DNA of 64,000 nucleotides from Nevskiaceae bacterium. GTDB lineage: Bacteria > Pseudomonadota > Gammaproteobacteria > Nevskiales > Nevskiaceae. The stretch is from assembly GCA_004298465.1 (NCBI GenBank), contig SCRT01000006.1, positions 53,421 through 117,420 on the forward strand. Reading direction: 5' to 3'. Positions 9,697-17,307 of this stretch are shown here, piece by piece; the stretch's first letter is position 1, and every line of letters begins with the position of its first letter. The translations under genes and the position numbers were made by a program. A model generated the notes under the pieces. The model saw only the letters and a list, made by a program, of their open reading frames with translations, was not told where the DNA came from and did no database searches.

Positions 9697-9805
9697 GGCT
9701 CCTGCAACGCCCTCTTCCCGTAGGAGCGTGCCCGCACGCGACCAACCCGGATAGGAAACGGCCGCCGACGGGCCGGCTCCTGCAACAGCACTTCCCGTAG
9801 GAGCC
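9697..9805. repeat. Pair of GTAGGAGC-type REP hairpins
   Basis: The 9573-10011 spacer holds no gene. Two related 31 bp units, 9697-9727 and 9775-9805, both read GGCTCCTGCAAC, 4-5 variable bases, then CTTCCCGTAGGAGC. Their ends GGCTCCT and AGGAGCC are complementary, so each can form a hairpin. Between them is another perfect small hairpin, GCGTGC CC GCACGC (9726-9739). A related element occurs near 35915-35960. Such GTAG-containing REPs are common in Xanthomonadales. Confidence 0.6.
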
Positions 9806-10011
9806 CGCCTCCCGGCGCCCGTCTGGCGCCCTCGCATGGGATGTTGAGCGCTGAATGTTATTCGGAGTTTCCCCAGCGCGGCTGCCTGCCGCCCGGCCCG
9901 CTACAATCCCCCGGCCTGAATGGGCGTTTCCGTTGTATTGCGCATAGGAAGTCCAGACTCCGCCGTGCGGGGTCGGTCTTGCGCACCCTGAATCGTGACT
10001 GCGAGGTGAGA

Positions 10012-10743
10012 ATGGACGTTGTGAAGGCCTACCGGAACGAGCGTTTCCTGGCGAGCGACGAGGCCCGCGAGATTCGCATCCTGAGCGAATACCTCGAACC
10101 CCGGACGCGGTTGTTGCACGCCGGCGTGCAACGCGGAATCGCGGTTTTCGGTTCGGCACGGCTGCGGCGCGGGGACACGCCGGATTACTACGCCATGGCC
10201 GTCGATCTGGCGGAACGCCTCGCTCGCTGGACGGTGGCAACGCACCCGGCGGATGCGCGCTACCACATCTGCACTGGAGGTGGGCCGGGGATCATGGAAG
10301 CCGCCGCCGAAGGCACGGCGCGCGTCGACCGCCGGCTGAATGTCGGCTTGAACATCTCGCTGCTGCACGAACAGCACGCCAACCCCTGGCTCGATCCGGG
10401 GCTGACGTTCGACTTTCACTATTTCTTCATGCGCAAGTTCTGGTTCGCGAACCTTGCACAGGCGGTGGTGGCGTTTCCGGGCGGTTTCGGCACCATGGAC
10501 GAGCTGTTCGAGATCCTCACGCTGCTGCAGACGCGCAAGATTCGCGGCCGGCCGGTCGTGTTGTTTGGCGCGGAATTCTGGAACGCGATCGTGAACTTCC
10601 AAGTGTTCGTCGATCGGGGTCTGATCAGTGCACGCGACCTCGACGACTTCAAGATGGTCGAAAGCGTCGAAGAAGCGCTGGAATTCCTTATCTCCCGCCT
10701 GGCCGACAACGCGACGCTTCCGCTGGGGGCACTGACACCCTGA
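10012..10743 (+). CDS. LOG/TIGR00730-type Rossmann-fold protein
   Basis: Start ATG 10012 follows a strong GAGGTGA site; 243 residues. Motifs are 'GGGPGIMEAAAEG' and 'PGGFGTMDELFEIL', the PGGxGTxxE signature of the LOG ('lonely guy') family once annotated as lysine decarboxylases. Known members hydrolyse nucleoside 5'-monophosphates to ribose phosphate and a free base, or bind nucleotides. 'MRKFWF' and 'HYFFMRK' fit the longer bacterial type. Substrate is unknown here. It appears monocistronic. Confidence 0.88.
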   Translation: MDVVKAYRNERFLASDEAREIRILSEYLEPRTRLLHAGVQRGIAVFGSARLRRGDTPDYYAMAVDLAERLARWTVATHPADARYHICTGGGPGIMEAAAEGTARVDRRLNVGLNISLLHEQHANPWLDPGLTFDFHYFFMRKFWFANLAQAVVAFPGGFGTMDELFEILTLLQTRKIRGRPVVLFGAEFWNAIVNFQVFVDRGLISARDLDDFKMVESVEEALEFLISRLADNATLPLGALTP

Positions 10744-10761
10744 GCGCGCCGGGCGGCGCAG

Positions 10762-11115
10762 TCAACCCTTGTGGCGGCGAGGTTTGACGCCGTTCAGGTC
10801 TTCGTCGAAATCGAGGTCCAGATCGTCGAGATCGTCTCCGACCTGCTTGCGCAACTCGCGCCGCTCCAGGTAACGCTCCACGTCGCGCCAGTCACGGCGG
10901 TGTTCGCCGGCCGTGCTGGTCGCCGTCGGCTCGGGGATATCGATCTCCTCACCGTCGCCGTCGCTGTCGTCGGGTTCAAAATCCGCACCCGCGTCAGCGT
11001 CCTCCGCGCCTTCTTCGCCCGTGTCGAGTTCGTCCTGATCCTCGGCGGGCTGCGCCTTCCGGGAGGATTTCTTGGGCGCCTTGGCTGAGGTTTTGCTGCG
11101 GGATTTCGTGGCCAT
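10762..11115 (-). CDS. Small charged protein of unknown function
   Basis: 117 residues. A Lys/Ser-rich head ('KSRSKTSAKAPKKSSRK') is followed by a strongly acidic linker and a conserved-looking tail 'RDWRDVERYLERRELRKQ' then 'GDDLDDLDLDFDED'. The tail recalls the short PA3496-type family, but this is not certain. No signal peptide or membrane helix. It is convergent with the LOG gene and lies just outside the island boundary. Confidence 0.6.
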   Translation of the reverse strand: MATKSRSKTSAKAPKKSSRKAQPAEDQDELDTGEEGAEDADAGADFEPDDSDGDGEEIDIPEPTATSTAGEHRRDWRDVERYLERRELRKQVGDDLDDLDLDFDEDLNGVKPRRHKG

Positions 11116-11287
11116 CGGAACGCTTTACCTCAAGACTTCGCAATAATATTTGCGCGCCTTTTAACAGGGTTTTCCGCCGGATGGAAGAGGGGAGCGCAAT
11201 TTGCCCCCGGGGGTGGCGGTGTCTGCGGGGTTTGCGTGGCGCCGCAGTGTGGGCTGCAACCCCGGTGCGCGCGATGTTGCGCGGATT

Positions 11288-11327
11288 TGGCGCGCCAGGC
11301 AGGACTCGAACCTGCGACCGCTCGCTT
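11288..11327. repeat. attL: 40 bp copy of the tRNA-Arg 3' end
   Basis: Identical over 40 bp to 26094-26133, which is the 3' half of tRNA-Arg including the encoded CCA. After this run the left copy has one extra T and then leaves the tRNA sequence ('tagaagtctgcc'), so no functional tRNA remains on this side. This is the scar of the original tRNA 3' end after integration. The rest of 11116-11442 holds no gene. Confidence 0.92.
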
Positions 11328-11394
11328 TAGAAGTCTGCCTCATGACACGCCGTAAGTGACTGAACTCAAAAGCGTGATTTGGAGTTGCAGGCGC

Positions 11395-11416
11395 TGATAC
11401 ACAAAATGTACACACT
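11395..11416. promoter_or_regulatory. Putative integrase arm-type site, left
   Basis: TGATACACA followed by TGTACAC resembles the sequence at 25991-26012 near the other end (16 of 22 positions agree). Both lie roughly 70-100 bp inside the att repeats, where arm-binding sites of tyrosine integrases occur. This one sits just before the integrase start, so it could also be an operator. Function is inferred. Confidence 0.4.
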
Positions 11417-11442
11417 CAAACCGGAAAACGAGGGTAATCGGC

Positions 11443-12507
11443 ATGGCAAGCATCAAGAAGCGCGTTAGGAAGGGCGCTGACGAAAAGCTTTACATCCGCT
11501 ATCAGGTACAGGTCAGGCGGCGCGGAGCGCCCGCCCTGTCCCGCACCTTTGCAACGCGCGCGGCCGCTGCTGAATGGGGGCGGGATGTCGAGCATCAGAT
11601 AGATCGCGGCCGCTATCGAAGCACGGACATGGCCGAACGCACTACCGTGCGGGTCCTGCTTGATCGCTATATCCGCGTAGTCCTGCCGCGCAAGCGATCA
11701 CAGAACGCGGCCTATGCCGCCCATGCCTTGCAACGCCGGTTGGGGGGCATCCCGTTGAGCGCTCTTACCGGGGTCGAGCTGGCCCGCTACCGGGATGCCC
11801 GGTTGCAGGACAAGGTGAAAATCCCGTCCGGTTTCCGCGACGGGGAATGCCGTGCGCTGTCGCGCTGCGTGTCCGGCGAAACCGTGCGAAAGGAACTTTC
11901 GCTCCTGCATCGCGTTATCCGGTTGGCAATGCGGGAATGGGGCCTGAACTTGCCTGCGAATCCGGTCGATTACGTCACGCCGCCGCCGCCCGGCAAGGGT
12001 CGAGAACGACGGCTTGAGGGCGACGAACTCGAACGCATCCTTGCGGCCACCCCAAGCCAGCGCCTCCGCGCCGCGATCCTCATTTCCGTGGAAACCGGAA
12101 TGCGGCAGGGCGAATTGCTCAAGCTCGAATGGGCCGACGTGGACTTTCAGCGCCGCGTGGCGCACCTGCGCGCGACGAAAAACGGGGAAGATCGCACTGT
12201 GCCACTCTCGCGGATCGCCGTGGAGGCCCTAAATAGCCTGCCACGCGCGATCCGAGGGGGACCCGTGGTGGGGTACAGCAAGACCGCATTGGCGATGGCT
12301 TGGCGGCGCGCTCTGACGCGCGCCGGCATCACGGGGCTGCGCTGGCACGATCTCCGTCACGAGGCCACGTCCAGATTTTTCGAGATGGGCTTGGGCACGA
12401 TGGAGGTCGCGGCCATCACTGGGCACAAGACGCTCTCGATGCTGAAGCGTTACACGCAGCTCCGTGCCGTTGACCTGGTGGGCAAGCTGGATGCGGCCCG
12501 CCGGTAG
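11443..12507 (+). CDS. int: Tyrosine-type site-specific integrase
   Basis: 354 residues; GAGGG lies 8 nt before ATG 11443. An N-terminal arm/SAM-like region (residues 1-165) precedes the catalytic domain, where the tetrad can be read: Arg in 'ETGMRQGELLKLEW', 'HDLRHEATS' (HxxR), His in 'ITGHKTLSML' and the nucleophile Tyr in 'KRYTQL'. It lies 116 bp from attL and points into the element. It should recombine attL with attR at the tRNA-Arg 3' end. Confidence 0.95.
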   Translation: MASIKKRVRKGADEKLYIRYQVQVRRRGAPALSRTFATRAAAAEWGRDVEHQIDRGRYRSTDMAERTTVRVLLDRYIRVVLPRKRSQNAAYAAHALQRRLGGIPLSALTGVELARYRDARLQDKVKIPSGFRDGECRALSRCVSGETVRKELSLLHRVIRLAMREWGLNLPANPVDYVTPPPPGKGRERRLEGDELERILAATPSQRLRAAILISVETGMRQGELLKLEWADVDFQRRVAHLRATKNGEDRTVPLSRIAVEALNSLPRAIRGGPVVGYSKTALAMAWRRALTRAGITGLRWHDLRHEATSRFFEMGLGTMEVAAITGHKTLSMLKRYTQLRAVDLVGKLDAARR

Positions 12508-12519
12508 CGTCGGATGTGG

Positions 12520-12540
12520 CACGATTGAGCTACAATCGTG
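12520..12540. promoter_or_regulatory. Palindromic operator of the toxin-antitoxin pair
   Basis: CACGATTG, 5 bp, CAATCGTG is a perfect 8 bp inverted repeat 25 bp before the antitoxin start. A -10-like TACAAT (12531-12536) lies inside it, so a bound RelB-type antitoxin would block transcription, as is usual for these operons. Confidence 0.7.
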
Positions 12541-12564
12541 TTTCGATTGATCGAGGTCTGCACC

Positions 12565-12825
12565 ATGCCTGCCACCGCTTTTGTTCGTGCACGGGTCGAT
12601 GAAGCGTTGAAGGACGAAGCCGCCGCCGTGCTGGCGGACATGGGGCTGACCGTTTCCGACGTGGTGCGTATCGCGCTGACGAAGATTGCGAAGGAAAAGG
12701 CCCTGCCGTTCGATATGCGCGTCCCCAATGCACTGACCGCCGAGACGCTTGCGAAAAGCGAACGCGGAGAGGACATTCACCGCGCCACCGATGCCGCCGA
12801 CCTGTTCCGCCAATTGGGCATTTGA
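12565..12825 (+). CDS. RelB/DinJ-family antitoxin
   Basis: ATG 12565 with GAGG 8 nt upstream; 86 residues. The N-terminal ribbon-helix-helix ('FVRARVDEALKDEAAAVL', 'MGLTVSDVVRIALTKIA') and 'KALPFDMRVPN' are characteristic of DinJ/RelB antitoxins. The C-terminal tail ('ATDAADLFRQLGI') should wrap the toxin. Its TGA overlaps the toxin ATG. The pair probably stabilises the element. Confidence 0.9.
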   Translation: MPATAFVRARVDEALKDEAAAVLADMGLTVSDVVRIALTKIAKEKALPFDMRVPNALTAETLAKSERGEDIHRATDAADLFRQLGI

Positions 12826-13097
12826 TGCGTCGGCCCGAGTATTCCGGCCAGTTCAAGCGGGATGTCCGGCAGGCCCAAAGGCGCGGCAAGCCGATGGACA
12901 AGCTCAAGACTGTGCTGGGCCTGCTGATTGACGGCGAACCGCTGCCCGCGCGTTGCGTTGATCATCCTCTGGTGGGGCGCTGGCACGGTTTCCGTGACGC
13001 GCACATTGAACCGGACTGGCTGTTGATTTACAGGATCACCGGCGATGTGGTGCGCTTCGAGCGCACCGGGCGTCACGCCGACCTATTCCGCGAGTAG
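12825..13097 (+). CDS. YafQ-family mRNA interferase toxin
   Basis: 90 residues from ATG 12825, coupled to the antitoxin by TGATG. It matches the RelE-fold YafQ group: 'YSGQFKRDVRQAQRRG', 'LVGRWHGFRDAHIEPDWLL' with the catalytic His, 'IYRITGD' and 'RTGRHADLF' with the late His. YafQ cleaves mRNA on the ribosome. All key residues appear present, so it should be active. Confidence 0.9.
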   Translation: MRRPEYSGQFKRDVRQAQRRGKPMDKLKTVLGLLIDGEPLPARCVDHPLVGRWHGFRDAHIEPDWLLIYRITGDVVRFERTGRHADLFRE

Positions 13098-13217
13098 GTC
13101 CTAACACGCCGATCAGGCTGCTTTCAGCGCTTCCCAGCCGACGCACGCGAGCCACACCGTCAGATGCAGGGTGGGCATGCGGTTATGGCATGTGCAACCA
13201 TTGCACAAAAGCAAGTC

Positions 13218-13619
13218 TCAAGGGCTGCGCTGGCGTCCTGCCTTGCGCGGCTTCGCAAACCCGGCCCGCCGCAACGTCCGTTGCAATACGGCGAGGCTTT
13301 CCCAGGTCTGCGCCGCCCATGTCTCATCCGGCTTGAAGTCGCCCGCCCGGAGTGTGTCCGCGATCTCGCGGATGTGGTCGGGTGCAGCGCGCGCGCCCGC
13401 CTGTCGAGCTAACAGGTCGTCGGCCTGTCGGATCGTCTCAAGGTACGCCTGTAGTTCTGCCTGCTCGCTGTGTGTCAGGCTTTCAATGAGGCCGTCTGAC
13501 GGTTCCAGCGTGTGGGCATCCATAGCGCCCAACATGCGGACGATGGCCCGCCTTTTTTCACGGTCATAACCTCGATAAGCGAGGACTTGAATCCGGTTTC
13601 CCTTGCGCTTGAATTGCAT
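13218..13619 (-). CDS. Conserved hypothetical protein
   Basis: 133 residues. The N-terminus 'MQFKRKGNRIQVLAYRGYD' followed by 'KRRAIVRMLGAMD' looks like a small beta-sheet unit seen in conserved bacterial proteins of unknown function; the C-terminus is Arg-rich ('RRAGFAKPRKAGRQR'). No enzyme motif or membrane segment is visible. It is encoded opposite to its neighbours, between the toxin and the promoter at 13732. The 120 bp after the toxin gene holds nothing recognisable. Confidence 0.6.
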   Translation of the reverse strand: MQFKRKGNRIQVLAYRGYDREKRRAIVRMLGAMDAHTLEPSDGLIESLTHSEQAELQAYLETIRQADDLLARQAGARAAPDHIREIADTLRAGDFKPDETWAAQTWESLAVLQRTLRRAGFAKPRKAGRQRSP

Positions 13620-13731
13620 GAATCGCCTACAGATTATGCCGGTATGTTTCGCATTCTAGCGGGGTTTGCGAGTGTGTCACAACACCTGAATGACGGACTT
13701 GTAATAAACCTACAGTCATATTATTTTAAGT

Positions 13732-13760
13732 TTGACAGTCGGCCTTGTCCGTGCTAGATT
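13732..13760 (+). promoter_or_regulatory. Strong sigma-70-type promoter
   Basis: TTGACA (13732-13737), a 17 bp spacer and TAGATT (13755-13760), in locally AT-rich DNA. It lies 39 bp before the start at 13799 and should drive the hypothetical gene and the secreted protease. Confidence 0.65.
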
Positions 13761-13798
13761 GTGAACATGCCGACGATGCGGCTAAACGGAGACGGGTT

Positions 13799-14221
13799 AT
13801 GGTGGGATTGACAAAAATCCTCGATCAGAGTGATTTCGTGCACGCCGTGGATAACGAGGAATATGCGCACGAAGTGGAATGCGAAACCTTGCGGATGCTG
13901 GTCGAGGCGGTTGGTAATAGGTTGCCCTGTCCATACAGCGACGTATCCCCCGATATCTACTTTGGTTGCGGGAAATACCTCGTTCAGCTGAGGGACATCA
14001 GCAAATTGGACCGCGACCGCCGCGAGGATTACCCCGTGTACATTGACCTGACCGATGGCGAAGAAGGCGGCTATCACACCACCCGTTGGCGTAACGCGCG
14101 CGCAAGGGTGAGCGTGGACGAAGTCGTTGCGGCCGCCATCAAGGCATTGCGGGAACGGGGCAGGTGTCAGGTCAGCGAAACCACCACGCGCGCGATCAAT
14201 GCGCTTGTCGGTATCTGGTGA
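13799..14221 (+). CDS. Hypothetical protein upstream of the protease
   Basis: 140 residues from ATG 13799, preceded by GGAG at 7 nt; longer versions would need non-ATG starts inside the promoter. Contains 'EVECETLRMLVEAVGNR', 'DVSPDIYFGCGKYLVQL' and 'YPVYIDLTDGEEGGYH'. No signal peptide, helix or known motif. It ends 15 bp before the protease gene, so the two are likely cotranscribed from 13732. It could be an immunity or chaperone partner, but nothing proves it. Confidence 0.6.
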   Translation: MVGLTKILDQSDFVHAVDNEEYAHEVECETLRMLVEAVGNRLPCPYSDVSPDIYFGCGKYLVQLRDISKLDRDRREDYPVYIDLTDGEEGGYHTTRWRNARARVSVDEVVAAAIKALRERGRCQVSETTTRAINALVGIW

Positions 14222-14236
14222 CAAAGGGGGCGAGTC

Positions 14237-15259
14237 ATGAGCGAATCAAGCGTTATGCGGCGCCGTGCCGGCTGGCTCGTCACTCTTGCCGTGGGTGTGG
14301 TGCAAGCGTCCGCTGCGATGGCGGCAACGCCCATGCCGGCGCCCGCCGCGTGCAGCCGTATCTATGCCACTGACGCAGGTATTCCGCAGAGCGACCCGCG
14401 CGTCCGGGCCACACTCGGCCTTGTGATTCCGGGCCTTGTCCGCGAGGGTAACGGCACTGTCGGGTGCAGCGCCGTGCTACTCAACGATGCACAGGACAGC
14501 CATGGCACCCCGATGATCGTGACGGCAGGACACTGCATGGGCGCCGCCACGGTGGGCGAGACCTTCGACACGCAGCTTTACTGGGCTTCGGACAACCCCG
14601 GCGTCTACGATCATCCCTACAGCGCCACCAACCCGATTCCGAATGGCGCCCAGTTCCGGGCCTACACCGTCAAGGTGCTGGCTCGTTACTCGGATGCGGC
14701 CCTGCTGTCCCTGAACGCACCGCCGCCGGCAGGCGCGTGGTTCGCCGGCTGGAACGCGGCGCCGTTCACTGCCGGCACGCCCGTGACGAATCTCAATCTG
14801 TCGGCCTACGGCCCGATGCAGTACGCCACGGCGGCAGAGGTGGCAGACAACACCACGGCGCCCGGCGCCTACGCGAACTCGTCGAGCGGTGTTCTCGTCG
14901 GCGGCGCATCTGGGTCGGGGGTTTTTGATAGCTCGAACGATTGGGTTGGTGCCGCTGTCGGCTCAACGAACCCTGCCTCCACGCCGCCCTGTCAGACAAT
15001 CGCGGTTGTCTCGGCTGCGCAGGCTTACGCCGGCGACGGCACGCCGTCGGGATCGTTCGGGCCATGGCTCGCGCTTTCCACGGGCGCGACGCAGGCGCCA
15101 GGAGCTGCGGCCACCAGCGCCGCCGGCGTGCCGCCGCTGGGCCAACCGGCACCGACCACGACGCCCGTTGCCAGCGGTGGCAGCGGGGGCGGTGCGTTTG
15201 GCCCCGGCTGGCTGCTGGGCTTGCTGGGGTTGGTGGCGCTGCGCCGCCGGCGCGGCTGA
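14237..15259 (+). CDS. Secreted trypsin-like serine protease with GlyGly-CTERM-like tail
   Basis: 340 residues. A signal peptide ends near 'AAMAATP'. The S1-type triad can be read: His in 'IVTAGHC', Asp in 'YSDAALLSL' and Ser in 'GGASGSGVF'. Cys pairs suggest a periplasmic or outer fold. The C-terminus has a Gly/Ser linker, 'GPGWLLGLLGLVALRRRRG', i.e. glycine run, one membrane helix and Arg cluster, as in GlyGly-CTERM proteins processed by rhombosortase and exported by type II secretion. The gene rides on the mobile element and is not part of its transfer operon. Confidence 0.85.
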   Translation: MSESSVMRRRAGWLVTLAVGVVQASAAMAATPMPAPAACSRIYATDAGIPQSDPRVRATLGLVIPGLVREGNGTVGCSAVLLNDAQDSHGTPMIVTAGHCMGAATVGETFDTQLYWASDNPGVYDHPYSATNPIPNGAQFRAYTVKVLARYSDAALLSLNAPPPAGAWFAGWNAAPFTAGTPVTNLNLSAYGPMQYATAAEVADNTTAPGAYANSSSGVLVGGASGSGVFDSSNDWVGAAVGSTNPASTPPCQTIAVVSAAQAYAGDGTPSGSFGPWLALSTGATQAPGAAATSAAGVPPLGQPAPTTTPVASGGSGGGAFGPGWLLGLLGLVALRRRRG

Positions 15260-15274
15260 CAATGACCGCAGGAC

Positions 15275-15305
15275 AAAAAACAACGGCGCCGTGAGGCGCC
15301 GTTGT
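15275..15305 (-). terminator. Rho-independent terminator
   Basis: ACAACGGCGCC, 4 bp, GGCGCCGTTGT is a perfect 11 bp stem. Read on the minus strand it is followed by six T (A-tract 15275-15280), so it can end the leftward transfer operon. The stem may also slow plus-strand transcripts leaving the protease gene. Confidence 0.75.
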
Positions 15306-15351
15306 CGTTCCTATGGTGTCCCGCAGGGTGGGAGTTTGGACACCTGTACGT

Positions 15352-15455
15352 GTTACAAGCGCCTCTCGTCAGAGGCGCGATTCCTATAATCTCGTCGGCC
15401 CTTGGGGCGTCGGAGTGCTCACGTTACAAGCAGCCCGAAGGAGCTGCGATTCCTA
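15352..15455. repeat. Two direct repeats, each enclosing a hairpin
   Basis: GTTACAAGC then GCGATTCCTA flank a short stem-loop twice. In the first (15352-15385) the stem is GCCTC/GAGGC; in the second (15423-15454) it is AGC/GCT. The repeat starts are 71 bp apart, in the gene-free 15306-15536 spacer between convergent genes. The shared ends with different but still complementary cores suggest a REP-like or processed element rather than chance. Confidence 0.55.
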
Positions 15456-15536
15456 ATTAACCACCCAGCCACTACAGGCTACGCGAAATATCCCCCACAC
15501 ACAAATTACGCTCACGCCTAATCGCATCACACGGAA

Positions 15537-16133
15537 TCATTGCTGTGGTGCCGGCCAGTTCGCCGCCCATGCGGGCGTCTGGATGCCGCCGCCGCCCGGA
15601 TTGCCGAAGGGCTGGCGGTTGGTGGCGTTGGTCGCCACGGCACCCGCCGGCGTCGGCCCCATGTCGCCATAGCACAGGATGTCGATGGCCTGCCCCCAAT
15701 AGTTCCACTGGTACGGCCGCGCGAGGTCGGGCGTCACGGCGAAGTTGTAGTTGTTGCCGTTGTTGTGGCCCGTGGCGGATGCGCCGCTCACGCCACAATG
15801 CCGGTAAAGGCGCGGCACGATGCCGCTGATGTCGCCGCCGTTGCCGCCCCGGAAAAAGTATTCCTGCGCGTCGCCGCCGGGCTGGTTCGGGGAAGGGTTG
15901 ATTCCGGCAGGGCACGGCAGCGTGATGATGTCGCCGACGCGCGAGGTCGAGCCGTCCGCGTTGCAGACGTTCGTATAGGTCGGGCCTGAGCCAAGCTGCA
16001 CGCCGTGCAGCGGCGGTTCCACGTAGGGCGCGGCGGATGCCGCCGTTGCCAGCGCACCGAGTCCCAGTGCGGCGGCGAACAGGAGACCGTCGCGACGGAC
16101 GGGAAGTTGTTTCGAGAAGTTGCGGATATTCAT
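15537..16133 (-). CDS. Secreted Gly/Asn-rich protein in the transfer operon
   Basis: 198 residues from ATG 16133, with GAGG 6 nt upstream. A signal peptide ends at 'LATAASAAP'. The mature part is rich in Gly, Asn and Pro and has five Cys ('NVCNADG', 'LPCPAG', 'YRHCGVSG', 'ILCYGDM'). No family is recognised. It is the last gene of the leftward operon, 46 bp after the PilV-like gene, so it may be a pilus-tip or surface partner; this is inference only. Confidence 0.65.
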   Translation of the reverse strand: MNIRNFSKQLPVRRDGLLFAAALGLGALATAASAAPYVEPPLHGVQLGSGPTYTNVCNADGSTSRVGDIITLPCPAGINPSPNQPGGDAQEYFFRGGNGGDISGIVPRLYRHCGVSGASATGHNNGNNYNFAVTPDLARPYQWNYWGQAIDILCYGDMGPTPAGAVATNATNRQPFGNPGGGGIQTPAWAANWPAPQQ

Positions 16134-16179
16134 GTTGACCTCACTGAACTGTTCGATGAATGACAAGGGAAGCTGCGGT

Positions 16180-17307
16180 CTACCGCAGTGCGCAGCGCGT
16201 GAGCACAACACCTCTCACGCGTGAGTTGCTGGGGCCAAGAGCGATCAGCGTGCCGCCGGAAATCACGCCGGCAGCCAGCACCCACGCGGACGGGCTGGCG
16301 CTGGAAATCGAGTAGCGGGGCACGCCCGTGTAGCCGCTCGGCGTCGCCGTTGGGCTGCCCGCGTCGTTGTTCCGGTAGAAGTCCGTCATCTGGGGGGCAA
16401 AGACGGCATCCGGCACGGCGCCCGGCGCCGGACATGTCGGCTTGGTGATTGCAACCGGAACGGATGTGATCGTGGAAGCGCCCGACCAGACACCGCTTAA
16501 TGCGGCGCCATTCAGGTTGCCGAGCACAACATCCTTGGCCTGCACGATCCCGGTCGCCTGAATGCCTTTGACGTTCACGATGTTATGGCCGCCCATGTCC
16601 AGGTCGGCGGCCATGGCGTTCGAGCCATCGGTGCGCAGGAAGACGTCCAGCGACGGGGCGGTGTTTGCCTCCGCTACCAGGCTGTTCACGGCAGGGACAG
16701 GCGCCTGATTTGCTGCGTAGGCCCAAGGGCCGCCCGTGAACGTGTAGTAAGAATAGAACGCGCCGGAAATGGTCGGAACCGGCGGCGCGCCGCCGGCTGC
16801 CGTCGTCATTCCAAGGCCCGCCATCGACCCGGTAGCCGTGAGCGCCGCGAGCGCTCCGAGATCGGGGCGCACCTGCCCGTCGTGCCCGGTCACGGGCGGC
16901 AGTTCCACAACCGCCTGCTCTACCGGCGTGACGCTCGGTGTCTGGAACAGGTAGGTGCGGATCGGCTGCCGCAGCAGTTGATCCGGGAAGCCGCACGGAA
17001 GGTAGGTGTTCGTCAGTGCTCCGGTCGCCGCCGTGCAATCGGAACGGTTCTTCAGTCACGCCGTTCCGGTCTTGAGGCATAGATTGCCCGGCGTGCAGCC
17101 GACGGACGCGAGTGCTCCGGTTCCTTGATCCGACAAAAAGGACCGCAAGGCAGACGTGTACTGGGACAGTTGCGTTCCCAGCGCACGGGCCTGCAACGCT
17201 TCATCCTGCGCATCCCGGTACTGGAACACAACCGGGGCAATCACGCCGAGGACCACGAGCACCAGCAGCAGTTCCAGCAGCAGATAGCCGCTCTGCCTCC
17301 CGTTCAT
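16180..17307 (-). pseudogene. PilV-like type IV minor pilin, interrupted by TGA
   Basis: ATG 17307 overlaps the relaxase stop (ATGA). The N-terminus 'MNGRQSGYLLLELLLVLVV' is a prepilin signal with the Gly-Tyr junction and hydrophobic helix. After 83 codons there is an in-frame TGA (17056-17058); the same frame then continues for 292 codons with typical PilV features: 'RTDGSNAMAADLDMGGHNI', 'NVKGIQATG', 'ITKPTCPAPG'. PilV is the conjugative-pilus tip adhesin that selects recipients in IncI plasmids. The rest is open and well conserved, so this is a fresh nonsense mutation, a sequence error or readthrough. No shufflon recombinase or repeats are seen. Confidence 0.75.

Noticed and set aside
15260..17300. 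PilV shufflon (invertible cassettes)
   Set aside because: No recombinase gene next to pilV and no repeated inversion sites or alternative C-termini were found.
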